42,743 nt of DNA from Myxococcus xanthus (GTDB taxonomy: Bacteria; Myxococcota; Myxococcia; Myxococcales; Myxococcaceae), in contig NZ_JABFNS010000081.1 of assembly GCF_013116825.1 (NCBI RefSeq), forward strand, positions 1 through 42,743, written 5' to 3'. Positions 33,590 to 42,334 of this stretch are shown here, one piece after another. Every line of letters starts with the position of its first letter. Position 1 is the stretch's first letter. The notes under the pieces were generated by a model, which searched no databases, was not told the origin of the DNA, and worked only from the letters and a program-made list of their open reading frames with translations. A program made the position numbers and the translations under genes.

Positions 33590-34765
33590 ATGACGAGCAT
33601 GCTGAGAACGCTGCTGGTCGTCCTTGGAGTCGTCCTGGCTGCCTGTGGTGAATCGGACGCGCCCACCCCGGATGGAGGCGCGTCTCCACCCGCCCCCGAC
33701 GCGGGCGTTCCCCAGCCCGACGCGGGGAGCCCTCTGGACGATGCCGGAACCCGGGAGCCGGACGCCGGCTCGCCGTGGGCCCCGGTGACCGCCTTGCTGG
33801 AGGCACGCGTCGCCGAGGCGGGTGCCTCCGTCCCGGGGCTGGGCCTCGCGGTGTACGACGCGCAGGACCGGAAGGTGTACGAGCACATCGTCGGGGACTT
33901 CGCGCCGGACCGGCGGGTGGCGGTGGCCTCCGCGTCGAAGATGGTGTCCGGCACCCTCCTCTTCGAGCTCATCCGCCAGGGGCATCTCTCGTTGGACTCC
34001 ACCACGGGCCAGGTGCTCGGCTGGACGGGGAACAAGGCGGGAATCACCCTGCGCCACCTGCTCTCCTTCACGTCGGGACTGCAGCCCTCGCACCTCTGCA
34101 CGCTCCAATCCGGCATCACCCTGGCGGACTGTGTCGCCAGCATCGCCCAGACCCCACAGGTCGCGGCTCCCGGGGCGCGCTTCGACTACGGCAGCACGCA
34201 CTTGCAAGTCGCCGCGCGCATGGCGGAGGTGCGCACGGGCAAGCCGTGGAACGCCCTCTTCACCGAGACGCTGGCCCAGCCGCTGGGCCTGCCTTCAGGC
34301 GTCACCTACTTCACCGCGCCCAATCACCCGCTGGGCACCACCAATCCCCTGGTGGCGGGCGGGCTGCGCGCGTCCATGAACGAGTACGCGCCCCTGCTGG
34401 CGCTCGTCTTCCACCGAGGCACGCATGCCGGTGGTGTCGTGGGCACGCCGGAGCTCTTCGATGCACAGGCCGTCGAGCCCTTCCCTGACGTCGTCGTCGG
34501 CAATTCGCCAGCGGCGGACATGGGCCTGGACCTCCGCTATGGCCTGACGGCGTGGCTGGAGTGCCCCACGCCCGCGCAGGGCTGCGCCGTCATCAGCTCG
34601 CCAGGGGCGTTCGGATGGACGCCCTGGGTGGACCGGGAGGCGGGCTACTACGCCGTCCTCGGGATGCACCTCCAGCGGGATGACCCGGGCGCGGGCGTCG
34701 TCAGCTTCGCGATGCGCCTCTCCTCGGAGGTGAGGCCCCTCATCCAGGCGGCGCTGGCCCCCTGA
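33590..34765 (+). CDS. Beta-lactamase-fold serine hydrolase lipoprotein
   Basis: 391 residues. A lipoprotein signal ends in LAAC (C19), followed by a 45-residue Pro/Asp/Gly-rich linker (TPDGGASPPAPDAGVPQPDAG). The hydrolase part is of class C/penicillin-binding type: SxxK as SASK (S114, K117), a FDYGS motif in place of YxN, and GAFGWTPWVD near the C-terminus. The YGS variant suggests an esterase- or peptidase-like activity rather than a true beta-lactamase. Start ATG 33590, with AGGGAG 11 bases upstream; ATG 33599 is possible. Confidence 0.85.
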   Translation: MTSMLRTLLVVLGVVLAACGESDAPTPDGGASPPAPDAGVPQPDAGSPLDDAGTREPDAGSPWAPVTALLEARVAEAGASVPGLGLAVYDAQDRKVYEHIVGDFAPDRRVAVASASKMVSGTLLFELIRQGHLSLDSTTGQVLGWTGNKAGITLRHLLSFTSGLQPSHLCTLQSGITLADCVASIAQTPQVAAPGARFDYGSTHLQVAARMAEVRTGKPWNALFTETLAQPLGLPSGVTYFTAPNHPLGTTNPLVAGGLRASMNEYAPLLALVFHRGTHAGGVVGTPELFDAQAVEPFPDVVVGNSPAADMGLDLRYGLTAWLECPTPAQGCAVISSPGAFGWTPWVDREAGYYAVLGMHLQRDDPGAGVVSFAMRLSSEVRPLIQAALAP

Positions 34766-34773
34766 AACGGCGG

Positions 34774-35562
34774 CTATCCGTCGAAGCGCCTCCGCCGCAG
34801 GTCCAGCATCCACGCCTCCAGCGCGGCCACGGCCGCATCGGGCGGCGACTCGGGTAGCGCCGAGTCCGCCCGCGCGGCGTCGAGCACCTCGAACGCACGC
34901 GACACCTCGCCGCGCCACCGCTCGCTCAGGGCCTCCGGAAGCTCGCTCTTCTCCCCGCGCAGCTTCTGCTCCACCAGGGCATGGGCCTCCGAGAAGCCGT
35001 ACTGCGACAGCAGTTCCGTGACGTCCGTCTCCACCACGCCGGTCCGCAGCGCATGGGTCCCCGTCAACGTGGTGCGCAGCACGTAGAGCAGCCGCTTCGC
35101 CGAACGGAAGCCGCTCTTCTCCCACTCACGCAGCTGCCCCTGGGCAAAGCCGTTGTAGTGCCGGTACATCTTGCGCGACAGCACCGCGCGCACCAGTGGA
35201 CGCAGCGACTCCAGCTCCGGAGACACGCGCAGGGGGATGGCCCCCAGCACCCGCTCCAGGTAGTTCCCATTGCCTTGCAGGATGCCCTGGAGCACCGGCA
35301 GCAGTTCGTTGGACGAGTAGTCCACCTCCACGCCCTCCAGCACCTCCAGTCGCTCCGTCGGGACGTGCACGGGCTGCAGCGTCAACAAGGCCGCGGTATG
35401 CGCGACGTGGATGGACTTCAGGTCCAGGTCACTGTCCGGAGAGGGGAAGCCATAGGCGTGCGCTCCGGACAGGGAGACGACCAGATGCGCGCGGTGCCGG
35501 GACTCCTCGCCCAGCACCCGGTCCGCCATCGCGCGTTGATGTTCCGTCAAGGTGCCCTTCAT
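34774..35562 (-). CDS. RlaP-like nucleotidyltransferase 1
   Basis: 262 residues of the COG3541/RlaP group of polymerase-beta-type nucleotidyltransferases. The active-site signature is LSGAHAYGFPSPDSDLDLKSIH (G-S/A then DxD as DLD). RlaP proteins have been linked to RNA repair, adding nucleotides to RNA ends. The ATG at 35562 overlaps the stop codon of the neighbour (ATGA) with GGAGGG eight bases upstream, so the two are translationally coupled; a GTG at 35577 is less likely. Confidence 0.86.
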   Translation of the reverse strand: MKGTLTEHQRAMADRVLGEESRHRAHLVVSLSGAHAYGFPSPDSDLDLKSIHVAHTAALLTLQPVHVPTERLEVLEGVEVDYSSNELLPVLQGILQGNGNYLERVLGAIPLRVSPELESLRPLVRAVLSRKMYRHYNGFAQGQLREWEKSGFRSAKRLLYVLRTTLTGTHALRTGVVETDVTELLSQYGFSEAHALVEQKLRGEKSELPEALSERWRGEVSRAFEVLDAARADSALPESPPDAAVAALEAWMLDLRRRRFDG

Positions 35563-36854
35563 TCCGAATCCCTCCACGCCATGGCCGGGGCCTCCGGCGC
35601 GTCACGTCCCAGCGGCCCGGGTTCCTTCAGCACCCAGCGCCGCGCCAGCTCCTCGCCCACGCGCCGCAGCAACCGGTCCGCGCGTTCGTAGTCCGGATGC
35701 TCCGGCAGACGGCTCTCCCGGTGCGCGGCCTCCAGGTCCGGCGCGAGGGCCTCCGCGTCCCGCAGCACGTCTTCCAGCGGCACGCGGCCCGCTTTGATGT
35801 CCAGCAGCCGCGCCTTCAGTACGCCAGTGGCCTCGAAGACGGGCGTGCCCTCGCGCAGCCACTCTGTCGCCGTGGCCACCAGCCGCAGCAGGTTGTAGGC
35901 GTTCTTCGGGCGCAGCTCGCGCGCGGAGGGTGGCCGCTGACCGCCGCTTCGCGCATAGGCGGTGAGCGCCTTGAAGTCGTTGGCCGCCAACAGCCCCTGG
36001 TCCCAGAGCGAGCGGTAGAGCTGCTTCACGTACGTCTTCGCCGCCAGCAGCGCGTCCTGCGCCGACGGCGCCTCGCGGGGCGATACGGCCGACAGCCGGC
36101 GCGCCACCTCGTCCAGGTCCGGCGCGGGCTCCTCGCACAGCCATTCGAGCAGCAGGTCCCGATGCTCCGCCAGTCGCTGGCTGCGCGTGAGCTTGTCGAG
36201 TTGGCTCATGGCGTAACGCCCGAAGCTGCCGAACAGGGCCTTGGACACGAAGGCGTCGCGCTCCGCCAGGAGCCACTCGCCCACCGGGTCCAACGCCTTC
36301 ACGCCCGGCACGAAGAGCGTCTCCAGCGTGTTCGGGTCCGCGCGGAGCGCCTGCTCCACCGCCTTGTGGACCTCCCAGTACGTGGTGCTGCCATCCGCGC
36401 TCACCAAATCACGGGGCGCGTCGACCAGCCCGAACCGCCAGGGGAGCGGCAAGGCGAACACGCCGCGCACGTCCACGTCCGAGCGCTCGTCGGCAAGCCC
36501 CCATGCATGGCTGCCCACGCGCGTCTCCAGCACCACACACGGCGTCAGCGCGCTCCAGGCCGCCTCGCGGCGCCGGGCGAACTGCACCTGCCCCGGGCGC
36601 CGGGGAACCAGCTCGTCCCGCGCGAACCACACCTCCCCCACGCCGACAATCTGCACGTCGAAGCCGCCGTCATGCGCGCGGACCACACGGCCCACGACGC
36701 CCTGCGGAATGCGGCGGCCTCCCGAGGCCAGGCGCTCCACGCGCGTCGTCACCTCGGTGCCGTGGGGCAACGGCACCGACAACCGGTCCACCTGCTCCAT
36801 CCCCCGGATGCGCGCGCCGCCAGGGGAGGGAGCCTCCGTCGATGAATCACTCAT
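35559..36854 (-). CDS. RlaP-like nucleotidyltransferase 2 with N-terminal extension
   Basis: 431 residues from ATG 36854, which has AGAGGTGA at suitable spacing. An N-terminal 110 residues (TRVERLASGGRRIPQGVVGR, FDVQIVGVGEVWFARDEL) looks like a small beta-barrel binding domain, followed by the nucleotidyltransferase core VGSHAWGLADERSDVDVRGVF and the helical C-terminal part with MSQLDKLTRSQRL. It is paralogous to the next gene and overlaps it by four bases. Two RlaP homologues in one operon suggests a heteromeric enzyme or division of labour; RNA ligase is not seen nearby. Confidence 0.84.
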   Translation of the reverse strand: MSDSSTEAPSPGGARIRGMEQVDRLSVPLPHGTEVTTRVERLASGGRRIPQGVVGRVVRAHDGGFDVQIVGVGEVWFARDELVPRRPGQVQFARRREAAWSALTPCVVLETRVGSHAWGLADERSDVDVRGVFALPLPWRFGLVDAPRDLVSADGSTTYWEVHKAVEQALRADPNTLETLFVPGVKALDPVGEWLLAERDAFVSKALFGSFGRYAMSQLDKLTRSQRLAEHRDLLLEWLCEEPAPDLDEVARRLSAVSPREAPSAQDALLAAKTYVKQLYRSLWDQGLLAANDFKALTAYARSGGQRPPSARELRPKNAYNLLRLVATATEWLREGTPVFEATGVLKARLLDIKAGRVPLEDVLRDAEALAPDLEAAHRESRLPEHPDYERADRLLRRVGEELARRWVLKEPGPLGRDAPEAPAMAWRDSE

Positions 36855-36936
36855 GAGGTCGTCACCTCTCGAATCGGTGCGAAAGCCGCCCAGGGACGGC
36901 GGGACGAGCGCCACCCTGACCCGACCCGAGGCGGCC

Positions 36937-38355
36937 TCAGCGCCGGGTAGACACCGCCGCATCATGGCCCAGCTCCGCCGCCAGCCGCTCGTCGGGGTCC
37001 GGCCGCTTGTCGCGCAGGGTGACGAACTCCTCGGCCGCGGTGGGATGAATGCCCACGGTGGCATCGAGCTGCTTCTTGGTGACGCCACACTTCACCGCCA
37101 CCGCCAGGCCCTGGATGATTTCCGGCGCGTCCGCCCCCACCATGTGACAGCCGAGCACGCGGTTGGACTCGCGCTCCACGACCACCTTCATCATGGTGCG
37201 CTCGTTGCGCCCGCTCAGGGTGTGCTTCATGGGGCGGAAGCTGGTGACGTAGATGTCCAGCTTCCCATGACGCGCCCGCGCCTCCTGCTCCGTCAGTCCC
37301 ACGGAGGCCACGGGCGGCTGGCTGAAGACAGCCGACGGCACGTTGGTGTGGTCCATCCGCGTCGGGTTGTCGTTGAAGAGCGTCTCCGCCAGGGCGCGCC
37401 CTTCCGAGATGGCCACCGGCGTGAGGTTGATGCGGTCGGTGATGTCGCCCACCGCATAGATGCTCTCCACCGAGGTGCGGGACCCCGCGTCCACCACCAC
37501 CGCGCCGCGCGCGTCCAGCACCACTCCCGCTTCCTCCAGTCCCAGTCCCCCCGAGTTGGGAACGCGCCCGGTGGCGAACAGCACCGCGTCCGCCTCCACC
37601 GTCTCGCCCCCGCCCGTCAGCAGGCTCACCCCACCCTCGGCCCGCTTTTCGATGTCCCGGATGAAGGTGTCCGTCATCAGCTCGATGCCTTTCTTGCGCA
37701 TCTCCTCCGTGAGGAAGGAGCGGACGTCGTCATCGAACCCGCCCAGCACGCTGGCGCCGCGAATCAACATCGTCACCTTGGAGCCCAACCCGTGGAAGAC
37801 GCCCGCCAGCTCCACGCCGATGTACCCGGCCCCGACGACGGCTAGCCGCCGGGGCAGCTCGGGGAAGGACAGCGCCTCATCGGAGGTGATGGCGTGCGCG
37901 ATGCCGGTGATGTCGGGCGGCAGGTAGGGTCGCGAGCCGGTGGCAATCAGGATGCGCTCGGCCGTGTACCGCTTTCCGGCCACCTCCACCGTGTGCGGGT
38001 CCACCACGCGCCCCCGCCCTTCCATCAGCGTCACGCCCGAGTCGCGCAACAGGCGCGCATACACGCCACGCAGCCGGTCCAACTCCTTGTCCTTGGCGGC
38101 CAGCAGCTTGCTCCAGGTGAACAGCGGCTCCTGGACCGTCCAGCCGTAGCCCTCCGCGTCCTGGAACTCCTCCCGGAAGTGCGCGCCGTACACCAGGAGC
38201 TTCTTGGGCACGCAGCCGCGGTGGACACACGTGCCTCCCACGTCGCGGTCCTCACACAATGCCACCCGGGCCCCGTGTGCCCCGGCCCTGCGGCTGGCCG
38301 CCACACCGCCAGAGCCGCCGCCAATGGTGAACAGGTCGAAGTCGTATCGAGCCAT
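36937..38355 (-). CDS. gor: Glutathione-disulfide reductase
   Basis: 472 residues of the two-domain flavoprotein disulfide reductase family. FAD site GGGSGGVAASRRA, redox-active pair in GGTCVHRGCVPKKLLVY, NAD(P) site VVGAGYIGVELAGVFHGLGSKVTMLIRG, and the C-terminal catalytic HPTAAEEF. The GTCVxRGCVPKK form and HPT end favour glutathione reductase over lipoamide dehydrogenase. The ATG at 38355 has GAGGAG upstream; the longer frame to 38427 does not. Confidence 0.92.
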   Translation of the reverse strand: MARYDFDLFTIGGGSGGVAASRRAGAHGARVALCEDRDVGGTCVHRGCVPKKLLVYGAHFREEFQDAEGYGWTVQEPLFTWSKLLAAKDKELDRLRGVYARLLRDSGVTLMEGRGRVVDPHTVEVAGKRYTAERILIATGSRPYLPPDITGIAHAITSDEALSFPELPRRLAVVGAGYIGVELAGVFHGLGSKVTMLIRGASVLGGFDDDVRSFLTEEMRKKGIELMTDTFIRDIEKRAEGGVSLLTGGGETVEADAVLFATGRVPNSGGLGLEEAGVVLDARGAVVVDAGSRTSVESIYAVGDITDRINLTPVAISEGRALAETLFNDNPTRMDHTNVPSAVFSQPPVASVGLTEQEARARHGKLDIYVTSFRPMKHTLSGRNERTMMKVVVERESNRVLGCHMVGADAPEIIQGLAVAVKCGVTKKQLDATVGIHPTAAEEFVTLRDKRPDPDERLAAELGHDAAVSTRR

Positions 38356-38413
38356 GCGCTTTGAATCTCCTCGGTGGCCTTCGCGAATGAGCCTGAAGAG
38401 ATAGCGCTCGGAT

Positions 38414-38466
38414 GGGGCGGCGCGCACCGTCGACGTGCGCCTCCGCCGCGGAATCCGGCCCGCCCC
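38414..38466 (-). terminator. Terminator-like structure after the hybrid kinase gene
   Basis: GGGGCGG (38414-38420) pairs with CCGCCCC (38460-38466), enclosing GCGCAC (38422-38427) with GTGCGC (38435-38440). It lies directly after the kinase stop codon on the minus strand and before gor. No T run. Confidence 0.45.
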
Positions 38467-38478
38467 ACGCTCCGCGTG

Positions 38479-41268
38479 TCAGGCGCCAGACAGGGCCAGG
38501 ACGCTGTCACGCAGGCGGCCCAGCAGCAGCCGCGTCACTTCCAGCTCCGCCCGGCACCGCTCGAGCCGCTCCGGCATGTCCTCCAGCAGCCCGGAGTCCG
38601 CCTGCACTTCGATGTCGCGGGCCTGCGACTCCAGCGCGCTGGCGCCGAACCAGGCCGCGTTCGACTTGAGCGTATGCGCCGCCCGGCCCAGGTCGTCCGC
38701 GTGCCCACGCAGCAGGGCCGAGTACGCGTCCTCCAGGAGCGCCGGCATGCTGTGCAGCGCGGTGTCGATGAGCTCGGGGAGAATCTGCGCCGCCTGCGCC
38801 CCCAGCTCCGCCCACAGCCGGGCGAGCGCGGCTGACTCCAGGCCCGGGATGCGCGCCGCGTCCGGCAGGCCCTCCATGACCGTTCGCAGCGGCGTCAGCG
38901 CGACCGCGCCGCTCGCGACCCGCCGCTCCGGTGCCACCTCCGAACGCCGGGGCTGGCAGCGCAGCAGCGCCGCCGTCAGCGCCTCCACGCGGATGGGCTT
39001 GCCCAGGAAGTCATCCATGCCCGCCGAGAAGCACTGCTCCCGGTCGGAGTCCATGGCGTTGGCCGTCATCGCGATGACCCAGGGCTGCGCCTTGGGCGGC
39101 AGTTCCTGGCGGATGCGGCGCGTGGCCTCCAGACCATCCATCTCCGGCATCTGCAGGTCCATGAGGACCGCGTCGTAGCGCTTCTGGGACAGCGCCTGCA
39201 GCGCCTGGCGTCCGTTCAGCGCCACGTCAGCGCGGTAGCCGAGCCGCTCCAGCACGAGCAGCGCCAGCTTCTGATTGGTGGCGTTGTCCTCCACCAGGAG
39301 GATGTCCAGCGGCACGGTGTCCCCCGGCCGTTCCCCCGGAAAGGGCCCCGCTGTCGAGGGCCGCGTCTGCCGGGGCTCCGAGAGCAGGGGAAGGTGCCGC
39401 GAGAAGCACGACACCAGCGCGTCGTAGAGCTGCGAGTCCTTCAGTGGACGCGACAGCACGGCCGCGAACAGGCCCTCGGGGGGATTGCCCCGCCGGCCCG
39501 GCGTCGACACCAGCACCAGGGGAAGGGCCCGCGTCTCCTCGCGCTGCCGGATGCGCTCGGCCAGCGCGGTGCCATCCAGCCCCGGCATGTGGTGGTCGAC
39601 GAGCACCGCGTCGAACGAAGCCCCCGCCTCAAGCTGGGCGAGCGCCTCCATCCCCGACGCGGACTCCACCGGCACCAGGCCCCACGCCTGGAGCTGCCGG
39701 CCCAGCAACCTTCGAAACAGGGCGTTGTCATCCACGACGAGCACGCGCCGGCCCTGCAACAGCCCCTGCTCCTGGCGCGGCTGCACCGCGTAGGCCTGTG
39801 GCGCGGCCTGGGCGCGCAGGGTGAAGCGGAAGGTGGTGCCTTGTCCGGGCACGCCCTCGCTCTCCACCCAGATGGTGCCGCCCATGGCCTCCACCAACCG
39901 CTTGGAGATGGCCAACCCCAGCCCCGTGCCACCAAAGCGCCGCGACACGGAGGCATCCAACTGGTTGAACGGCTGGAACAGCCCGGTGCGCCGGTCGTCG
40001 GGAATCCCGGGGCCGGTGTCCTGCACGCTGAAGGTCAGCTCCCAGTCCGCCGCGCCCTCCGCGCCGCCCAGGGCCAATCCCTCCACGCTCACCACCGCTC
40101 CGCCGTGCTCGGTGAACTTGAGCGCGTTGCCCACCAGGTTGAGCAGCACCTGGCGGAGGCGCGACGCATCGCCCACCAGCATCTGCGGCAGCTGCGGCGC
40201 GAGGTCACACCCCAGGTCCAGCCCCTTCTCGCTGGCGCGCACGGCCATCAGGTCCAGGACGGACTCCAAGCACTGGCGCAAGTCGAAGGGCCGCAGCTCC
40301 GCCTCGAAGCGGCCGGCCTCTATCTTGGAGAAGTCCAGCACGTCGTTGAGCAACGTCAGCAGCGCCTCGCTGCTCTGCCGGATGGTGGCGACGAAGTCGC
40401 GCTGCTCTTCCGTCAGCGCCCGGTCCAGGAGCAGGCCCGTCATGCCGATGATGGCGTTCATCGGCGTGCGGATTTCGTGGCTCATGGTGGCCAGGAACAG
40501 GCTCTTGGCCTGATTGGCCGCCTCCGCCGCCTTGCGTGCCCGTTCGAGGTCGGTGATGTCGTGGTAGATGGCGATGAAGCCGAGCTGCCGCCCGCCCACC
40601 GACACCGGCAGCGCCCGCAGCTCCACGTCCACCACGCTGCCATCCTTGCGGACCCGCCGGGTGACGGAGCGCAGCCGCCCGCGCTGCACGACCTCGCGCG
40701 ACGCCTGCTCCGCTTCCGGGAGGACGGTGGGCTCGGTGGCGACCAGTTCGAAGATGTGCTTGCCGAGCGCTTCCGCTGGCGAATACCCGAACAGGCGCGT
40801 GGCCTCGGGGTTCCACGACAGCACGCGGAACTGGCGGGTGATGGTGATGATGGCCACCGGGCTGTTGATGACCACCGCCTCGAAGAACTCCTTCTGCTGC
40901 CGGAGCGAGGCCTCCACCTCCAGGCGGGCCGTCATGTCATGGAGCTGCAAGACCCAGCCCCCGTCCCCGTCTCCGGACAGGGGCAGCGTCACCACCCGCA
41001 GGTAGTGCGCGGGGCCAGAGCCGCCTGGGCGATGCCCGGCCAGCTCCGTCTCGCGCAGGGCGGCATCGGCGGGAGCGCGGGGCTCGGGAGGACGCCAGCC
41101 GGGCAGGAGCAGCCCCACCGGCTGCCCCACGAGTCTGGCCCGCGGCCCGAAGATGCGTTCCGCGGCGCGGTTGACCTCCACGATGCGCTGCCCAGCATCC
41201 AGCACGAGCGCCCCATCCCGCGAGTGCTCGAAAATCGCTGCATGTGCGCTTGACGCCAGGTCAGCCAC
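38479..41268 (-). CDS. Hybrid sensor histidine kinase: PAS-PAS-HisKA-HATPase-REC-REC-HPt
   Basis: 929 residues, no membrane segment, so cytoplasmic. Two PAS domains (about 8-115 and 125-240), HisKA with phospho-His near 261 in MSHEIRTPMNAIIG, HATPase with LVGNALKFTEHGG and FGGTGLGLAISKRL, receiver 1 (about 502-620, Asp in VLVDHHMPGLDG), receiver 2 (about 652-770, VLMDLQMPEMDG) and a C-terminal HPt with AAHTLKSNAAWF (His about 864). A complete phosphorelay in one chain, but no separate response regulator is next to it. The GTG at 41268 has AGGGGGAAGG upstream. Signal and output are unknown. Confidence 0.92.
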   Translation of the reverse strand: MADLASSAHAAIFEHSRDGALVLDAGQRIVEVNRAAERIFGPRARLVGQPVGLLLPGWRPPEPRAPADAALRETELAGHRPGGSGPAHYLRVVTLPLSGDGDGGWVLQLHDMTARLEVEASLRQQKEFFEAVVINSPVAIITITRQFRVLSWNPEATRLFGYSPAEALGKHIFELVATEPTVLPEAEQASREVVQRGRLRSVTRRVRKDGSVVDVELRALPVSVGGRQLGFIAIYHDITDLERARKAAEAANQAKSLFLATMSHEIRTPMNAIIGMTGLLLDRALTEEQRDFVATIRQSSEALLTLLNDVLDFSKIEAGRFEAELRPFDLRQCLESVLDLMAVRASEKGLDLGCDLAPQLPQMLVGDASRLRQVLLNLVGNALKFTEHGGAVVSVEGLALGGAEGAADWELTFSVQDTGPGIPDDRRTGLFQPFNQLDASVSRRFGGTGLGLAISKRLVEAMGGTIWVESEGVPGQGTTFRFTLRAQAAPQAYAVQPRQEQGLLQGRRVLVVDDNALFRRLLGRQLQAWGLVPVESASGMEALAQLEAGASFDAVLVDHHMPGLDGTALAERIRQREETRALPLVLVSTPGRRGNPPEGLFAAVLSRPLKDSQLYDALVSCFSRHLPLLSEPRQTRPSTAGPFPGERPGDTVPLDILLVEDNATNQKLALLVLERLGYRADVALNGRQALQALSQKRYDAVLMDLQMPEMDGLEATRRIRQELPPKAQPWVIAMTANAMDSDREQCFSAGMDDFLGKPIRVEALTAALLRCQPRRSEVAPERRVASGAVALTPLRTVMEGLPDAARIPGLESAALARLWAELGAQAAQILPELIDTALHSMPALLEDAYSALLRGHADDLGRAAHTLKSNAAWFGASALESQARDIEVQADSGLLEDMPERLERCRAELEVTRLLLGRLRDSVLALSGA

Positions 41269-41356
41269 CCTTCCCCCCTGCCACGAGAATGAAGGCCCGC
41301 TCGGACCGCATCATGCCAGACGCGCGCGCGGACCAGGTCGGTGTTGCAACGAGCCG

Positions 41357-41950
41357 TCAGCGGCTGTTCCACCAGGCCTTGAACTCGTTCCAGGAAATCT
41401 TCCCGGTGCGGTCCGTGTCGACGATGTCGACGGCGATTTCCAACTCCTCGTCGGAGATGTTCTGCCCCAGCGCCTCCAGCAAGCGCGCGAACTCCGCGCG
41501 GTCGATGGTGCCGGTCCGGTCGCGGTCGTACCGCTGGAAGATGTCGAGCACCTCGTCGCCGGAACTGGTGAGCTCGTCCACCGCGGCGTGGACGGGCGCC
41601 AGGGGCTGGAGCCCCGCGGACGTCGTCTCCACCTGCTCGACGAAGGGCGCCCCCGTCGTGGGCCGCTCACGCCGAGCCTTGGAGGTCCGCCGCGTCGCCG
41701 CCTTGCGCGTGGTGGCCCTCTTCGCGGTGGTCTTCCTGGCCGCTGCCTTCTTCGCCGTCGTCTTCTTCGCGGGGGCCTTCTTCGCCGCCGCCTTCTTCGC
41801 CGTGGTCTTTTTCGCCGTCGTCTTCTTCGCGGTGGTCTTCTTCGCGCCGCGCGCCTTGCCAGCCGCCTTCTTCGGCGTGGCCTTCTTCGCGGTCGCGGTA
41901 CGCCGGGATGACTTCTTCGCAACAGCCGTCTTGCGTGACTTCGTCGCCAT
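41357..41950 (-). CDS. Histone H1-like repeat domain fused to an EF-hand pair
   Basis: 197 residues. Residues 1-95 are a Lys/Ala/Thr-rich tail of repeated KKTTAKK-type units, like the C-terminal tail of eukaryotic H1 and bacterial H1-like nucleoid proteins, and should bind DNA. Residues 130-197 hold two canonical EF-hands with loops DRDRTGTIDRAE (142-153) and DTDRTGKISWNE (178-189); positions 1, 3, 5, 9 and 12 carry proper ligand residues in both. A linker of about 35 residues joins them. The ATG at 41950 has GGAGGGG seven to eight bases upstream. This architecture suggests calcium-responsive DNA packaging; that function is inference. Confidence 0.92.
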   Translation of the reverse strand: MATKSRKTAVAKKSSRRTATAKKATPKKAAGKARGAKKTTAKKTTAKKTTAKKAAAKKAPAKKTTAKKAAARKTTAKRATTRKAATRRTSKARRERPTTGAPFVEQVETTSAGLQPLAPVHAAVDELTSSGDEVLDIFQRYDRDRTGTIDRAEFARLLEALGQNISDEELEIAVDIVDTDRTGKISWNEFKAWWNSR

Positions 41951-42334
41951 GATGAACCCCTCCCTGGACGGCGCGCATCGTAGCGCTCCCTCGTTCGGGT
42001 CCAAGCATCGGCGCGCGCCCCAATCCACCCATGATGGGGTGCGGCCTAAGTCCCCTGGCGAACGTGGGCGGTGGGGATGGCCTGGAATCAAGCCCCAAAC
42101 ATGGTCCAAGATGACCCACCCAGCGCATTCAAAGCGAAGGCTACCCTGGAACCCCGGGAGGCAAACTGCTAGCAGGCCGTCCGCCAGCCTTCTTGACCGC
42201 TTGCCGCACCGTGTTGGTAGCAAGAAAGGCCCGCGAGATGTTCACATGCCACCGTGCGCCGCGAACAGGGCCGCCCGCACGCTCGCTACCGCGCCGCCAA
42301 TCCTGCCCGGCCCCCACTGGAACCCCGCGTCGGA
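41951..42334. other. Intergenic region between H1/EF-hand and RIO-like genes
   Basis: 384 bases, divergent. No gene or RNA recognised. A possible promoter for the RIO gene has TTGACC at 42193-42198 with TAGCAA at 42218-42223, but the 19-nt spacer is long and the match weak. Confidence 0.35.

Noticed and set aside
41690-41940. Short tandem repeats on the DNA level (cttcttcgc-type units), considered as a repeat element
   Set aside because: Explained by the Lys/Ala/Thr codon repeats of the H1-like domain.
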